Shown: positions 31,914 to 43,699, numbered from the stretch's first letter. The stretch is DNA of 64,000 bases from Micrasema longulum (GCA_022494885.1 JAGVSM010002405.1:62001-126000); one strand, 5' to 3'. The notes: generated by a model from the letters alone, not told the origin. Numbers and translations: made by a program.

Positions 31914-33182
31914 GTATTGTCAAACTTTTACATCCTTTTACCCACAACCACTGTTGACTTCTCACCTCAGTATCCTTTGATAACCCGCCACATTAAGACT
32001 TCGTGTCGTGCATCGCGCATTTATTTAGTTGAATGTGAGCCAAATTATAAAACTTTGTTTCCACCAACCACCAGTGTTGAGCTCCAGATCGGGTCATGCT
32101 CTCGTGTTAGTGCTACTCGCCAGTATAAAGTTGCTAGGCAAGTCCACCAAAAACGAAGATAAAATAGTGGCATCCTTTCCTGATCCATTTCATTCGTTGG
32201 GATTGTGACTAATTGACACTGCATACCGCATATCAAGGATTCTCTCTTATTTTCATTAAATTTAATTACAGCCCACCCCGTTCAATAATATCGTAGAAGC
32301 ACTAGAACTTCGACCCTCTATTTCGCACCCCGCATCCACGTGAGAATTCGTTTAACCACTTAATAGGTTGGTTGATAGGTCTTGACTAGTAAGTGTGATG
32401 CCAGGTATTTAATATGTAAATAGTTAGTTTTTGTCTTAAAAATGGATAAGGTTGTTTGAACTAACTACGGTGAACTAGGGTGACTTTAAAACAGGAAAAA
32501 TAACGTGAGAAGGTTGATCTGTAAAAACCGTTACAGAATGGCCGATGGAAGAGTGGTGACGGCTCTATTTCTTCCGATCGGACCAGTTTCTCCCACTTTA
32601 GTAACAAGCTAATGAATAAACGAACCCTACAGCCCTCATAATTGGGAAAATTTGATTGAGGATGACAGACAAATTGACTACATATACTGAACTGCATTGA
32701 AGATGATAGAGGCAAAACAGCGGTAAATGTAGAAAATGCAATTTTTTTTAAACAAAGAATATAAAATTTGAAAAAATAGACCCTTTATTAAATAAAAACA
32801 AGGTTTTTTCAATGTTTGGATCTGCAAAGAGGCCAGAAAACCTCTTAAACGGATCCAGGTGAGTGGGTGAAGCTTCCAGTGTAGTCCGCTTTATAGATTT
32901 CAGGTTAATGTGGTTGTTTGCCATGCTTTAGATTTCGGAGTAAATTGACGGGAAGTTGACGTGAAATATTATTTCATGATTCGGATGATTATTTGATCTG
33001 CCTGATTCACATGAACATATAAAAGTTTAACTAATATACATCGTTTACAAATCTGGCTAATCCATCTATCATCTTATAATTATTTTAAGATTTATCTTCA
33101 TTTTCCGATACTGAATTTTTATTTAGAATCCTGGACGAGTCTTTTCAACTTGATACTACTCTCAAATATGCGCATGTACATA
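31914..33182. other. Unassigned DNA with moderate GC at 31950-32720
   Basis: Frames on both strands (for example 96 codons at 31872 plus and 84 codons at 32461 minus) look like composition effects; none shows a known domain. This segment may be upstream sequence of the minus-strand LINE at 31200-31913, but I could not confirm RT motifs. Confidence 0.25.
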
Positions 33183-33365
33183 CCACACTTGAGGTCCCGG
33201 TTCGATTCCTGGGAAGGTCAACATGAAATATTTGTTAACAAGACAGTTTTCACTGCACCATTTACTGCCTCCGGACTGGCACCTGAAGTGTAAGATTGAT
33301 CACCTTACCTTCCTGTAACAGATGGAAGAGATCAGATGCGGATGTTTGTATTATGATAATAATGA
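33183..33365 (+). repeat. SINE family SB, 5'-truncated
   Basis: CTTGAGGTCCCGGTTCGATT, then CCTGGGAAGGTC (B box), is followed by the body (CTCCGGACTGGCACCTGAAG, GATCACCTTACCTTCC, GATGCGGATG) and an ATAATAATGA tail. Confidence 0.75.
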
Positions 33366-33991
33366 ATTATCGAATTTACAGATTTTTTTATTACTTAATG
33401 ACTAATATTTTATTGTAAGTATTACCTCTGATTTAAAATGAAACACCAAAATGGATTGAGCAGTATTTTTTTTCGTATGAAGATTATTGAATATGGAAAA
33501 TATTTTACATAACAAAATTATTAAATTATCAGTTATTTTATTATGGCCGAAATAAAATACACTTTGTTTTATGATGAAGTTGGAGAGAACGCTGAAAAAA
33601 AAAACTTCAATTTATCATATTATTACAAGAGACCTAAGGAAAAGATCTGATCGGGCGATCTGACGATTTCGCACATGCTAAAAGTCCCGGTGGTTTTACT
33701 TCAAGTAATTTTGTGCGGAATCTCCCGCTCGAGGTGTTGACGAAGATGAGAGATGAAGGATTCTCAAGTGTCGGATTATACGACGGTACGATCCTTCCAA
33801 GGTCAGGCGGGATATTACTGTCAGAAATTCATCGAACCTTTTTGCTATTTTATATTTTATAAATTATTGAAAGAAACAATTGCACATTTAATTTTTTTTT
33901 ATATTACACGACGTTAGTATGTATGTTATTTAAACTTTTGAATACTGCCGTAAGTAATATTTTGAGTATTTATGCCTCAATATTTTAAGAC
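33366..33991. other. Unassigned DNA; short ATG frame at 33544
   Basis: A 35-codon plus frame beginning MAEIKYTLFYDEVGENAEKK is followed by a GC-richer non-coding stretch to about 33830. No homologue was recognised, and I do not claim a gene. Confidence 0.25.
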
Positions 33992-34068
33992 CATTAGATT
34001 TTGAGTTTTACCCTTTAGGGAGTTCAACAACATTAGTTATAAATATTAGAACAGGGATAGAATATGTA
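33992..34068. mobile_element. Foldback FB1 outer-arm fragment
   Basis: TTTTGAGTTTTACCCTTTAG and GGAGTTCAACAACATTAG, then AGAACAGGGATAGAAT, match the outer end of FB1 as seen at 24290-24340. The inner arm is missing. Confidence 0.5.
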
Positions 34069-34674
34069 ACCTGTCACTGCGTGTGCGTGACTAATGATAA
34101 GGTTATCAATATTCCACTTTTTGAGATTTAAGTAGATTTAAAATTATATAAAGAGACCTACATCTACAGTAATTTATTCAGGAGTCAGAATCAAGTCGTC
34201 CAAAGACTAGTAAATTATCGAATTCTTTGTAATAAAATTGGTGCAAGGGATTATATTTTCCTGACACTTCGTCCAGTAGACCAAAACACAAATTTGCCGA
34301 AATAAGGCAAACATTTTATTTATTAAATAGGTATAAATACTGACCACAACCTTATACAAACTTTGTTAAAAAACCGCTTAAACAATTTTAAAAATACATG
34401 TTTATCACTTTAATTTTATAAATAAAGGATTTTTCAGAACTCCTGTACACTTAATCAATTTCTTAAAAAATGGTTTGTTGGATAAAAACAAACTAAAGCG
34501 ACAACTTGAAGAAATATATGCATATTTATTAGTAAAAGTTTAACTAAGTATTCCAATTTTATTTGTACAAATATCTAAATAAATACATTACATTACATAA
34601 AATACGCGAACTAAATGTTTACTCTTTTATTGTGAATTTTTAAATAATACTTTTCCTTAGTGGGGTTGTAGATC
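34069..34674. other. AT-rich DNA, nothing recognised
   Basis: It includes a minus-strand AATAAA at about 34629, just downstream of the coding-like patch that ends at 34675. Confidence 0.35.
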
Positions 34675-34842
34675 TCACGTCGCTTGTACAGTGGCCTTAT
34701 TAGCGAAGATAATCCTCAATCTCTTCACATAATCTCCGGACATATCCGCACCACAAGTCATAGCAATAAAGCTAATCGCCGGAGCATGGTCTGTACAGAG
34801 TACCGAGCGCTCGCCGTCTGTAGCGTGTCCGAAATATCTCCT
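34675..34842 (-). CDS. Coding-like 55-codon patch, possible terminal exon, unidentified
   Basis: On the minus strand a frame opens after a stop at 34843-34845 and ends with TGA at 34675-34677. It reads RRYFGHATDGERSVLCTDHA, then PAISFIAMTCGADMSGDYVK and RLRIIFANKATVQAT. The amino acid mix looks like a real, folded protein rather than AT-rich noise, and an AATAAA lies about 45 nt past the stop. The preceding TCATTTTAG could be a weak acceptor. The GC-rich DNA continues to 35050, with frames open on both strands (MTLFVCAVGRPNGRAVG on plus; KGLTVPPSCENIRG on minus), so the gene structure is unclear. It may be a terminal exon, a retrocopy or a transposon piece. I do not recognise it. Confidence 0.3.
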   Translation of the reverse strand, partial: RRYFGHATDGERSVLCTDHAPAISFIAMTCGADMSGDYVKRLRIIFANKATVQAT

Positions 34843-35049
34843 CTAAAATGACGCTGTTCGTATGCGCGGTTGGGCGTCCTAATGGGCGCGCTGTGGGACC
34901 ACTTAGTTTCTACCACGTGACAGGGGACGAGCCGTGCGGGGAGACAAGTTTGGCGGATTCCCGGGGATTTTGGCCTTTCTTTGCCTCTGATGTTTTCACA
35001 AGACGGTGGAACGGTCAAGCCTTTGGGAGAGATTTGCTAAAACGCTAGG

Positions 35050-35767
35050 GTAGGGGGGATTCTGCAATGTCAAATAATCGCGCATTCAACGCTTTCCATT
35101 TTTGTTGTTACATTTTAATTATCATTTAAATAGTGAAACACAATAAAAAAAATAAAAAAGTACTTCATGCATTTATAAAATATATCGGTATTTATTCATT
35201 AAAGACGGTTAAAAAAAATGGAAAATGAGGTTTTCTTGTTCCTTTCACCCTTCATATATTAAAGTGGAGTAAAATCTTAAAGCCCCGTGTTATCGAGTGG
35301 CGGGAAGCCTTCAAGTGGTCGTGGTATACGCTCTCAGAAACCCTCTGTAGAAGATGGCTCCGAGGACTTGCGAGGTATTTTGCAAGTGGTATGAACATAC
35401 TCATATACATAATACCGAACACGTTTCCTTGAGCTTATTCTATTGTCTTGATAACGGTTTTATAATTATTTATAACATAAATTAATTAATTTCTTGTTCA
35501 TAAAACCAAAACCATCTATTTTTAGGTAATTTTAAAACACGCTATTATTATTATGGATAACTTATGTAGTGCCATTTTTAAATTAAAATTCCTCAAAGGC
35601 GCTTTACATACTGATTCAATAGATAAAAAAAATTGATTGAAGCTTTTAAATTTGTAATATGATTAAAACCATTTATTTTGTTTTTACATGCTACGGATTT
35701 ATTCAAATAATTTAGAGAACAAGTAGGTTTAAAGTTTTTTCCGAAACATCACTTTACTTTCACAGCC
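35050..35767. other. Unassigned AT-rich DNA
   Basis: Nothing recognised. Confidence 0.35.
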
Positions 35768-36056
35768 TCGCACCTTTGCTGGGAGAACATTCTATGCCAT
35801 ACGGCCTGCGACCGCGTTCACTGAATTTAGTGCGCTGTTTACGTAGAGGTACAATAAGTTTTCCTCACGCCGTAGACCTAGCTGATCTAAGCGTAAGACG
35901 CCTGTCAGCTAGTTCATCTGGAATGCATAGTTCCCTAAGATATTCCGGAGCAGAGTTGTGCAATGATTTATACATAAGCCAACAGAGTTTGTATTCCACC
36001 CTCCGTGGAAAACGCAGCCAGTGTAATTTCCGAAGTATTGGAGTGATATGACTGAA
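35768..36056 (-). pseudogene. CR1/L2-group LINE, C-terminal reverse transcriptase fragment
   Basis: On the minus strand: HITPILRKLHWLRFPRRVEY, then KLCWLMYKSLHNSAPEYLRE and LCIPDELADRRLTLRSA, a stop, then LIVPLRKQRTKFSERGRRPY. This follows the well-known tail of CR1/Daphne/L2-type RTs ('HVTP.L+.LHWLP...R..YKL..L+.K.L+..AP.YL..L......R.LRS......P......ERAF'). The match to that order is close. One stop and truncation at both ends make it a relic. Confidence 0.75.
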
Positions 36057-36549
36057 CTAGAAAGTGCCAGTTTGCAAAAGTTTAAAAAGTATATATACGA
36101 GTATATGGGATAATTAATTAATATTGATACAGAAAATTTTAATTGGAAACTATTTCTGATAAAAACGTCGAAATCATTTCAGTTTTGAGGTGCGGAAAAC
36201 GATACAGCGAAACGTCGATTTCAGTTGGCTTTTTTGCACTAAATCGGGGAGGCATCTGCCGGAGAGTGTGACAGAATGACAAGGTTCAAATACGTATTTG
36301 TCAAAATTCTTACCTACCGTCTATCTTCTTTAGTGCATAATGTCAATTTTGCATTTCCTGTATGTAAACAACAAATAATCAAAACAAAAAAAATATTGAT
36401 TGCCTACCACGGATGTCAAATTGCTGATTGTTAGAAATATATAAGGTATTTTCAATTCGAAAGAAGAATCAATAATAATTCAGAAGTTAAAAGTTCGCAA
36501 TTCTCACCGCCACTTTTGTGCTCTGTAACTAATTCTGAATTTTAAATTT

Positions 36550-37135
36550 ATTTCAACAGAGAAAGAAAACGTTTTTGAGAAGGGAATATGGAAGTCTAGG
36601 CATTTACAGGGCTTATGACCTGTCATTGGCTGGTTTAAGTGGCCACTTTACACACTGTGTAACATTCACCATTCTGCCCATGTTTGAACATCCACATTTC
36701 CTTACCTCTTCCATCTGTTGACTTTTGTGAAGTAAAGGAGCTGAAACCTTTATGATGTTGGTGAGATTCATCCGGAAGAAGAAGTATAAAAATTGGAAAA
36801 TTGTTTTCAGGCGTTGCCTAGTAGGTGATTTGGTTCAGCCGGATGAATCTCACCAACATCATAACGGTTTCAGCTCCTTTACTTCACAAAAGTCAACAGA
36901 TGGAAGAGTTGAGGAAATGTGGATGTTCAAACATGGGCAGAATGGTGAATGTTACACAGTGTGTAAAGTGGCCACTTCAACCAGCCAATGACAGGTCATA
37001 AGCCCTGTAAATGCCTAGACTTCCTTATTCCCCTCTCAAAAACGTTTTCCCTCTCTGTTGAAATAAATTTAAATATGAACAACTCCCTAGGGAGAAGATC
37101 CAGCCAGTCTGCAAGCATTTGGACACACTCAAACA
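36550..37135. mobile_element. Foldback element FB1, best copy: 226-nt arms, 63-nt loop
   Basis: The left arm 36550-36775 and right arm 36839-37064 are reverse complements, with only about nine mismatches by eye (about 96% identity). The loop 36776-36838 holds TTTTCAGGCGTTGCCTAGTA. The arms contain CATTTACAGGGCTTATGACC, AAGTGGCCACTTTACACACT, CATTCACCATTCTGCCCATG and GTGAAGTAAAGGAGCTGAAA. Beyond the right arm, ACTCCCTAGGGAG and a diverged ...CATTTGGACACACTCAAA block mark the outer end to about 37135; the matching outer left part is not clear. There is no protein. Either insertion was recent or the arms are kept alike by gene conversion. Confidence 0.9.
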
Positions 37136-37611
37136 TTGTTGATTCTGAATTTAATTATGTAACATGTAATAAATACACATCGAAGAATAAAATTAATTTT
37201 GTTTATGTTATCACCAACTGGGATAGGAGTTCCCTGCGTCAACAATCAAAGTTCTACATTGGTGATCCCGACGTGACCCAAAGTCATGTTCCACCATAAT
37301 CAACCAAAAATCCTACGCACATGTACCGATTATTATTTGACAAAAGCATGGCTAAGAGAATTTACGATACAAGTATTGAAGTGTGGCATATAAAAATAAT
37401 AGATTAAACAAAAATATTACCGAATTGCAAAAGGAAACAATGGTTGTTGTAATAACATTTTTAAATGAATTAAAAAGATAAGGAACAGATTAAAAAAATA
37501 TATTTAAGCCAAAATTGTAAAATGAACTTTCTAAATACGAGTGTCTTGATCATTAAAAAATGTGGCGACAGGTTAATTTATTTTTTATTTTTATTAAAAC
37601 GAAATATTTGC
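37136..37611. other. Unassigned AT-rich DNA
   Basis: Nothing recognised. Confidence 0.35.
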
Positions 37612-37775
37612 GTTCTTATGATTTACCCAAATATTTAATTTTGAGGACCATTTTCAACGAGTTGTAAATAACTCACTATTAGAAAACGGGAATCGAGTTG
37701 GGGTAGAGTGGGATTCAAACCACAGACCTTTGGTCCGTGAGTCCGAGACACTAGCCACAGGACCACAACCCGATC
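37612..37775 (-). repeat. SINE family SA, near full-length
   Basis: On the minus strand GATCGGGTTGTGGTCCTGTG and GCTAGTGTCTCGGACTC, then a B-box-like GTGGTTTGAATCCC. The body is CCAACTCGATTCCCGTTTTC and GTGAGTTATTTACAACTCG. The 3' end is CATAAGAACG. Confidence 0.8.
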
Positions 37776-38677
37776 TAATTAAAGATTTTAATTAGAATAA
37801 AAATATATTTTTCAAAATTTGCTTGTGACCGAAGTAAATTATACGAATATGTAATTAAAAATATCCACATAAAAAAATACAATAGATGGAAAAAATTAAC
37901 ATCGTTGGAAAGAAGCAAACAAAAAAAGCACGATGATGTTATATTTGTTTAAGGTGCAAAAGTGTATACGTTTCTACACTGAAAATTGAAACAATATAGA
38001 AATTGTAGGTAGTTAATACTTTAGGGTGGTTTGTACGATGGTACTGATAGGGTGGGCTATAGAGGGTCTCTTCAGCTTCTCCACTCCCCACTTGTGGTGT
38101 AGCGGATGCTGTGCGGTGCCAGAAATTACAGGCTTGGATTGTTAATACTTGTTACGTCAGTGCATTTTAGCTTGCAGTTACGAAAAGTTTCGTAATTCTG
38201 ATGCAGGTGCATTGGATAGCTAGCGTCTGTACAGGAAGACGTTTACGGGAATCTCAGTTTTATGGATTCAGACGAAAGGTTTAATACATAAGATAAAAGA
38301 ATAATAAAACGTAATGGCTTTGTTTTGTATTTTCTAGGAAAAATCTCGACGATACGTACCCACATATACATATTATGTTTTAACGAAATATTTGTTGCAC
38401 TTATGTTGTGCTTTTTGCTATCAAATTTATTTATTGGTTTTACAGTTTTAAAATGTACAGAAGGTCATTGTTTCAGATCCCGACTGGCTAGTAAATTTCC
38501 GTTTTAAGCAGGACCTTCTTTTTGACATGTGTTTTTTTTTCTTCAAATAATGCTTTAAAAATTCATGTAATAATAATAAGACGAGTATAATATTTTTAAA
38601 AATTATCAAAAATATGAATAAGAAAACATATTGATAATGATAAAATTTGAAGCAAAAATATAAATAAGAAAATATCA
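37776..38677. other. Unassigned DNA
   Basis: A GC-richer stretch at 38030-38260 shows no open frame of note. A decent acceptor-like TTGTTTTGTATTTTCTAG ends at 38337 and is followed by an AT-rich open frame that looks like noise. Confidence 0.3.
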
Positions 38678-38765
38678 TTATCATCATTCCCGAAAGTGCG
38701 TAGGGCACTGCATTGGTATACGAATTCTCAGTGTGCCTTGATCATTTTTATAATTGGTAAGTTAA
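38678..38765 (-). repeat. SINE family SB 3' fragment
   Basis: ATCATTATCATCATTCCCG, then GTGCGTAGGGCACTGCATTG and GTGTGCCTTGATCATTTTT. This is the 3' half of SB with its TCA-type tail. Confidence 0.65.
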
Positions 38766-40429
38766 AATTCTCAGCAAATGATTTATGCTCTTAACTTTAT
38801 CCTACTTAATAAATTAAAGATTTAAAGAGTTATTAAAATGCTCATGATAAAGACCTACATTTTGCTAAAAACTTTTACGTCAATTGGCCAGTAGTTATTT
38901 GGTCTATTGAAGACAAACATACAAATATTGCCCTTTATATGCAAAGATAGATAGATAAGATACATATTTGTATCTTAAAGGATAAACCACAGGAGTCCAC
39001 TTTTTAAAGATTTTGAATTGAATATGCAGAAAAATTTACTGTATTTTATTACGTTGGTTGATGAAACATTCAAGTCAATAAACAAGCAATTCATCGATTT
39101 ACCAAGTTAAAAAAACACTGAATCTAACTCACTTTAATGCACTAACACGGGTGTTCCCTTTACGAGGTTTATGCTCTACGAAAAATTCAAATTCAAACAT
39201 CATTTAGTTCCATAAACACAGAAGTCCAACATATGTACGTTGTTTATGCTCTAACAATTTTACGGTTTATATTCCCAATAGGCGGCTGACGCGTGACAAT
39301 TGCTAAATATAATAAAACTAAATAAAGGTTTATTGTTGACTTAAAATTATGTCGAGCAAAATAAAGCAAACTCTTTTCTTGCAAAAACGTTTCCACAACT
39401 CGGCTAAAGAAGGCGGGCGTTGCACAATGGATTTTAAAAAAGCCGTTAGCAAAAAAAAAGTTAGATGTTCTCAGAATTAAAGAATTATTGTGATTTGAAC
39501 ATAAAAAAAATGCATGATTGTTTTTTTTTTTTTTTTTCATCGAATCTTTATTAAAAAAAACAACATTAATACACTATGAAGAAAACAAATTATTTAAATA
39601 TATTTGGTCCTGATAAACTATTTAATAATGGTTTGTCATCGGGTGCTCAGACATTAGTTTTAATTTATAATCAAATAAAAGAGTACAGACATAATACTGA
39701 ATACAAATAAAATAATGGACATTTGTATATTATTTAGTTTTTGGTGTTTTAAAAAATATTATTTGGAAGAAAACACTCAACAAAACCAGATAAAAATGTT
39801 TTAAGAAATATTTTTCGAAAAGTAAGAAAATAAAGTAAAAGAATACAATCGAAATTAAAGAAAAGCCATTAACTTAAATAGATTTTAAATAAAGGAAAAA
39901 ATATAAACACATATATAAATAGTGTGGGCTCATAAATGTTATTAAAACAAGATCAAAAATAAAACATATAACGATATATATTGCCATATATTCCATCTGC
40001 CAGTCTGTAGCACTAACTATGCTTAACACTCTTTCCTCTATCGTTCTTGCTCTAACTTTAATGCTTTTTTTTCATCTATTGATATATTAAACATGCCTAT
40101 TAATTTATATAAAAAAAAAAGACTGATTCTTTCTGGCTGTGATCCAATCCCACTTGCTATTTAATGATACTCACACTTACACACACCTGAACACATTACT
40201 CTCACATACATCTAGCGGCGCTTTAAGAAATATTTAAGAGCTGACGATTTGATCAGGTAATTGCCCTGGTCGAAATAGGAATATAATGACCGTATTTGCA
40301 AATACCTGGCTTCTGAATACAATTCAAACGCTAAAAATCATAAATTCATATTTCGAGGCCATACCCACAAGAAGGTCGACGATTTACACCTCATAGTGGA
40401 ACGTTTTTTTAAATAATGTTTTTGAATAT
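38766..40429. other. AT-rich DNA with T16 run at about 39520; possible LINE tail
   Basis: No gene is seen. A long T run followed by ATCGAATCTTTATT at 39520-39555 could be a minus-sense retrotransposon tail, with the DNA to about 39960 as its UTR. I see no matching second copy and no coding part. Confidence 0.3.
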
Positions 40430-41045
40430 TTTTTTATAGCGGAGTTGCATTATTTTTTACCTTGCTTGTAATATTCAAGGTTTATATACTTTAAAAAAAA
40501 AGATTTTTCTGCTATTATATTAAATTATTTTAGCTAAACTGTTGGAATCAGAAAAGATATTCTAATGTGGGTCAATCAAGTACTTCCCAGCATTTAATCA
40601 TATGGAGAGGAAACCACTTAAAACTCTTTATGAGTAGCCGGTATGTTGACAGTTGTCAACCGGCCTTCCGTTCCACTAGAAGAGTGTTCGGCATTTCGTT
40701 CCCTACTTTGGTTTATTTTACCAATTGCCTGCACTACATTGATCATTTATGATACTACCTATTGTGCGAATTCTTTATTACCTACATATCAGCGATGGGA
40801 TGTTGAAGGATCTTCACCCTGGCTTCTACATCGCGCCTCCAGCTGTTGTCTTTGAAAACTGAACAAAGGCAACGCATCAACAGGTGAGGGACATCTTGAG
40901 GAGTTTTATCGTCGCATGGGCAGCTGTCAATCTCGGAGAGCTTGAAGCGATGCAGGTAGCAAAAAAAAGTGGAACGTTAAATCAAGATGCTGGATGGAGT
41001 GCATATAGTGAGTCCGTGGCATTAGGCCCAGTTTGTAAGAACGTG
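40430..41045 (-). pseudogene. R1/LOA-like LINE, C-terminal Cys/His region and 3' UTR
   Basis: On the minus strand from about 41030: LGPNATDSLYALHPAS, a stop, FNVPLFCYLHRFKLSEIDSC, PCDDKTPQDVPHLLMRCLCS and WRRDVEARVKILQHPIADM. 'YLHRFKL..S..C.CG....T..H+L..C' is the C-terminal zinc-knuckle-like region of R1/LOA/I-group LINEs. The DNA down to 40430 parallels 18425-18880, including GGAAACCACTTAAAACTC and TTCCGTTCCACTAGAAGAGT. Stops and frame shifts show that it is inactive. Confidence 0.7.
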
Positions 41046-41590
41046 TAAAAATACTAAGCCTTTTGAAGTTTGAACATGGAGTTGTATGATATGAACAATA
41101 TTCGCTCCTTTTTTGGCTCGAAAAAATAATTAAAAAATAACTCTCTCTTTGCTGAATGAATCCAACTTTGAGAAGATAAAAAGGGCGACTTTCTTCATCA
41201 AACTAACTTTAACAGTGAAAAACAGTAGGCCGTCGCAAAAAAACAACGATGCAAAATATTTTATTTCCCTTTGAATTTTTATAAGTTCAAAACTCTTCAC
41301 GTCCAATCTGCATGGCCAAATACCAAGATCTACTATCTTCAAAACTGTGGATAACTCGAGAATCACACAAATTTGACTATCTAATTCCGCATAATTCCTC
41401 ATCAACTAATGTTTTGGATAATGACCGGGAGTACTTTTTGTTTTGTTTCTAGAGTTACAAATGAATGCTGATGTTCTTATGAAAATGATTTTTAACTTCT
41501 TTTTAACGATCCATTTATAAGAGAAGAATGTAAGAATGTAGAAATCTTCAGTTCGTTCAATGAAATATATAATAAAAAGCTGCAAGCAAT
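41046..41590. other. Unassigned DNA
   Basis: Two minus frames of 91 and 78 codons are AT-driven, without domain features. Confidence 0.3.
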
Positions 41591-41671
41591 TTTTCTCAAG
41601 CCTGGGTGTTCTGTAATGTAATTCAACACTGTAATTGGGCATCCTGGCCTGTTGTGGTGCAAAAATAAATA
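41591..41671 (+). repeat. SINE family SD 3' fragment
   Basis: TTTCTCAAGCCTGGGTGTTC, then TGTAATGTAATTCAACACTG and CATCCTGGCCTGTTGTGGTG, followed by an A/T-rich tail. It is the reverse complement of 26239-26320. Confidence 0.75.
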
Positions 41672-41883
41672 AAAAATAAAAATTAAAGTTAATAGAAAAA
41701 TCGCTCTCCGGAACAAAAGTTCAAATGTGACTTCCGCGGCTTATCCTTTATGGTACAGATTAAAGAAATACATTACTTAAGGTCCAATTAAAAGCTTTCT
41801 CTTAATATTAGTAACATAAATCAATGTCACATAAATATAATACTCAATGTAAAATAACGAATATGTCACAACTTGTATGTATA

Positions 41884-42150
41884 TCATCATCATCGCATAA
41901 TCGTTCCCTTTCCGCACCTAATGGTGCATAAGGCACTGCGTTGGTACACCAATCACAGCGTATCTTGATCATTTTTGTTACATGAAGGTGAGATCATCAG
42001 TCTTACGATTCAGGTACCAGTCCAGGGACTATGAAATATTCTCGTGTGAAAACACCCATTTAAATAAATATTTCATATCAACCATGTCGGGAATCGAACC
42101 CGAGACCTCTTGCATGGCAGGCTAACGCGCTGACCATTACGCCACGAGAC
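41884..42150 (-). repeat. SINE family SB, reference copy (tRNA-Gly-like)
   Basis: On the minus strand the 5' end GTCTCGTGGCGTAATGGTCA has an A box (TGGCGTAATGG). An anticodon-arm-like GCCTGCCATGCAAGAGG follows, then a B box in GGGTTCGATTCCC. The order and sequence parallel eukaryotic tRNA-Gly(GCC). The body carries CCTGGACTGGTACCTGAATC, then GTAAGACTGATGATCTCACC, ACGCTGTGATTGGTGTACC and CAGTGCCTTATGCACCATTA. It ends in a GATGATGATGATA tail. It is the least decayed copy and lacks the extra 5' head. Confidence 0.85.
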
Positions 42151-42435
42151 TCTTGTATTATTGTACTCTTTACATTTAATTTGACATATATTTATAATTT
42201 GTTTTTATATTTACAAACTTAGATATAGTGTTACGTTTTTCACACACTTTAATAAACCATAAATGTTGGGTTTCCATTGATGATTGAGGCATCTTCAGAC
42301 TTCAGACCAGTCAAATAAATCAGTGAAAGTGTACCAACTATTTTTTAAATTAATAACTTAAATATAAATTTAAGTTATTACATCATTACAATGGAATTCC
42401 ATCAAGAATTGTCAATAAATAATTTAAATGAAATA
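42151..42435. other. Unassigned AT-rich DNA
   Basis: Nothing recognised. Confidence 0.35.
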
Positions 42436-42700
42436 TATTTATAAGATTTTGTTTTTACTTCAACAATGTGTCTTTGTGAAAATGACGATGAGACATTAGA
42501 TCATTTGTTTTTTGACTGTCCCCTCTTCGAAAGAAGTGAATTCCTTCAAAATATATGTGAAGAATATAATACGTTCCCTCTTAAAGTAAAATTTTTACTA
42601 GCCCAGAATGATTTGGATACTTATTTACTTCTGACTAAATTCTTAAGGACAAATAATAAAAATATTTGAATTTGTTAAATATTATTTGCATAATTTAATT
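42436..42700 (+). pseudogene. LINE C-terminal zinc-knuckle fragment
   Basis: The frame from 42466 reads MCLCENDDETLDHLFFDCPL, FERSEFLQNICEEYNTFPLK and DLDTYLLLTKFLRTNNK before a stop. C-x-C...D-H-x-F-x-x-C-P is the CxxC-H-C-type motif found after the RT/RNase H region of I-, Jockey- and R1-group LINEs. The element is 5'-truncated: a stop lies just upstream in frame. Confidence 0.65.
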
Positions 42701-43699
42701 AATAAGTCTAATTGAATGTCCCTCTTTACTTTAGGCCCAAAATTTCATTTTATGTTTACGTTTACTTTATACAGTAATAATATTTTATTGTCACAACTCT
42801 TTCATACTGATTTTAACTACCTCACATTATATTATATTTTTTCGTGGGTATGGGTTTTTTTTGTCGTTCACTGAAGCGTATATTCTTTAAATTTCTTTTT
42901 CTTGTTTCTAAGAGCCAAAAAGAGTGTTGAAATACTGACCTCATTTTATTTTCCATAACACCTATTGATTTTTTTCTACCTCATAATTGACTAACACAAA
43001 ATATTGTTTTTTTTTACATACGTGTTTTGTCATCAAAAAATACACGCAACCTTTTCATAATACGCGCTTCCAAAAATATTAACATCTTAATTATAGTATG
43101 AGAACGATGAAATTTAAACAAATTTAAATTCGTCCTTCTTAAATTATTATTTTTTGTTTAAAATACTTTATATTTTCATTTAGGACCAAACACTTACGCA
43201 GGGAGGAAATTTAAGAAAGTGTTTTTCACATTCTACTCTTCACATTAAATAAACAACGCCATTGTATAAAACAAAGATACCACGTATGTTTTAGCACAAG
43301 TAATGCGAACATTATGCAGAGTATGGAGGTAGTTTAAAATAAAGCTAAAAACTCGAAGGCCCTATTTTTCTCACTGACAAGTAGGATTTGAAATCAGATA
43401 AACAATAGACGCGATACTGAAGCTCTTCTTCTGCCAGACAGCTACGTAGGCTCTTCCTCCCCTTCGCTGCTACTGTCCTCCTATATTCCCACACACCGTG
43501 ATTACCACCCTGTCAGCCCTTTTCAAGCGTTACTTTGTAGACACCCCTATTACAAACATGTTCTTTTCCCTTACTCGGATAAGCTGGAAAATCCCTTTGA
43601 TACTTCTAAAAAACTTGAACGAAGAAACGTGTTTTTAGATAATTATCTATATTATATATTTTCCATTATATTTGTGTGAAAGAAGTGAAATATTTTTTG
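42701..43699. other. Unassigned DNA; pyrimidine-rich patch 43420-43570
   Basis: A C/T-rich stretch (CTTCCTCCCCTTCGCTGCTA) stands out, without frame or repeat structure. Confidence 0.3.

Noticed and set aside
36752..36991. 79-codon plus frame reading through the FB1 centre
   Set aside because: It is produced by the palindromic repeat; similar frames appear in other FB1 copies without conservation of the peptide beyond the DNA.
36988..37299. 103-codon plus frame
   Set aside because: It starts inside the FB1 right arm and continues into AT-rich DNA; chance frame.
38337..38507. Plus frame after a good-looking acceptor (TTGTTTTGTATTTTCTAG), in phase with candidate exon A
   Set aside because: The peptide is hydrophobic and AT-driven (Phe, Leu, Ile), has no donor or poly(A) signal nearby, and lacks the GC rise seen in exon B.
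42070..42150. A functional tRNA-Gly gene
   Set aside because: It resembles tRNA-Gly(GCC) but is one of about a dozen dispersed copies with a common body; the T arm is good, but the acceptor stem is not.
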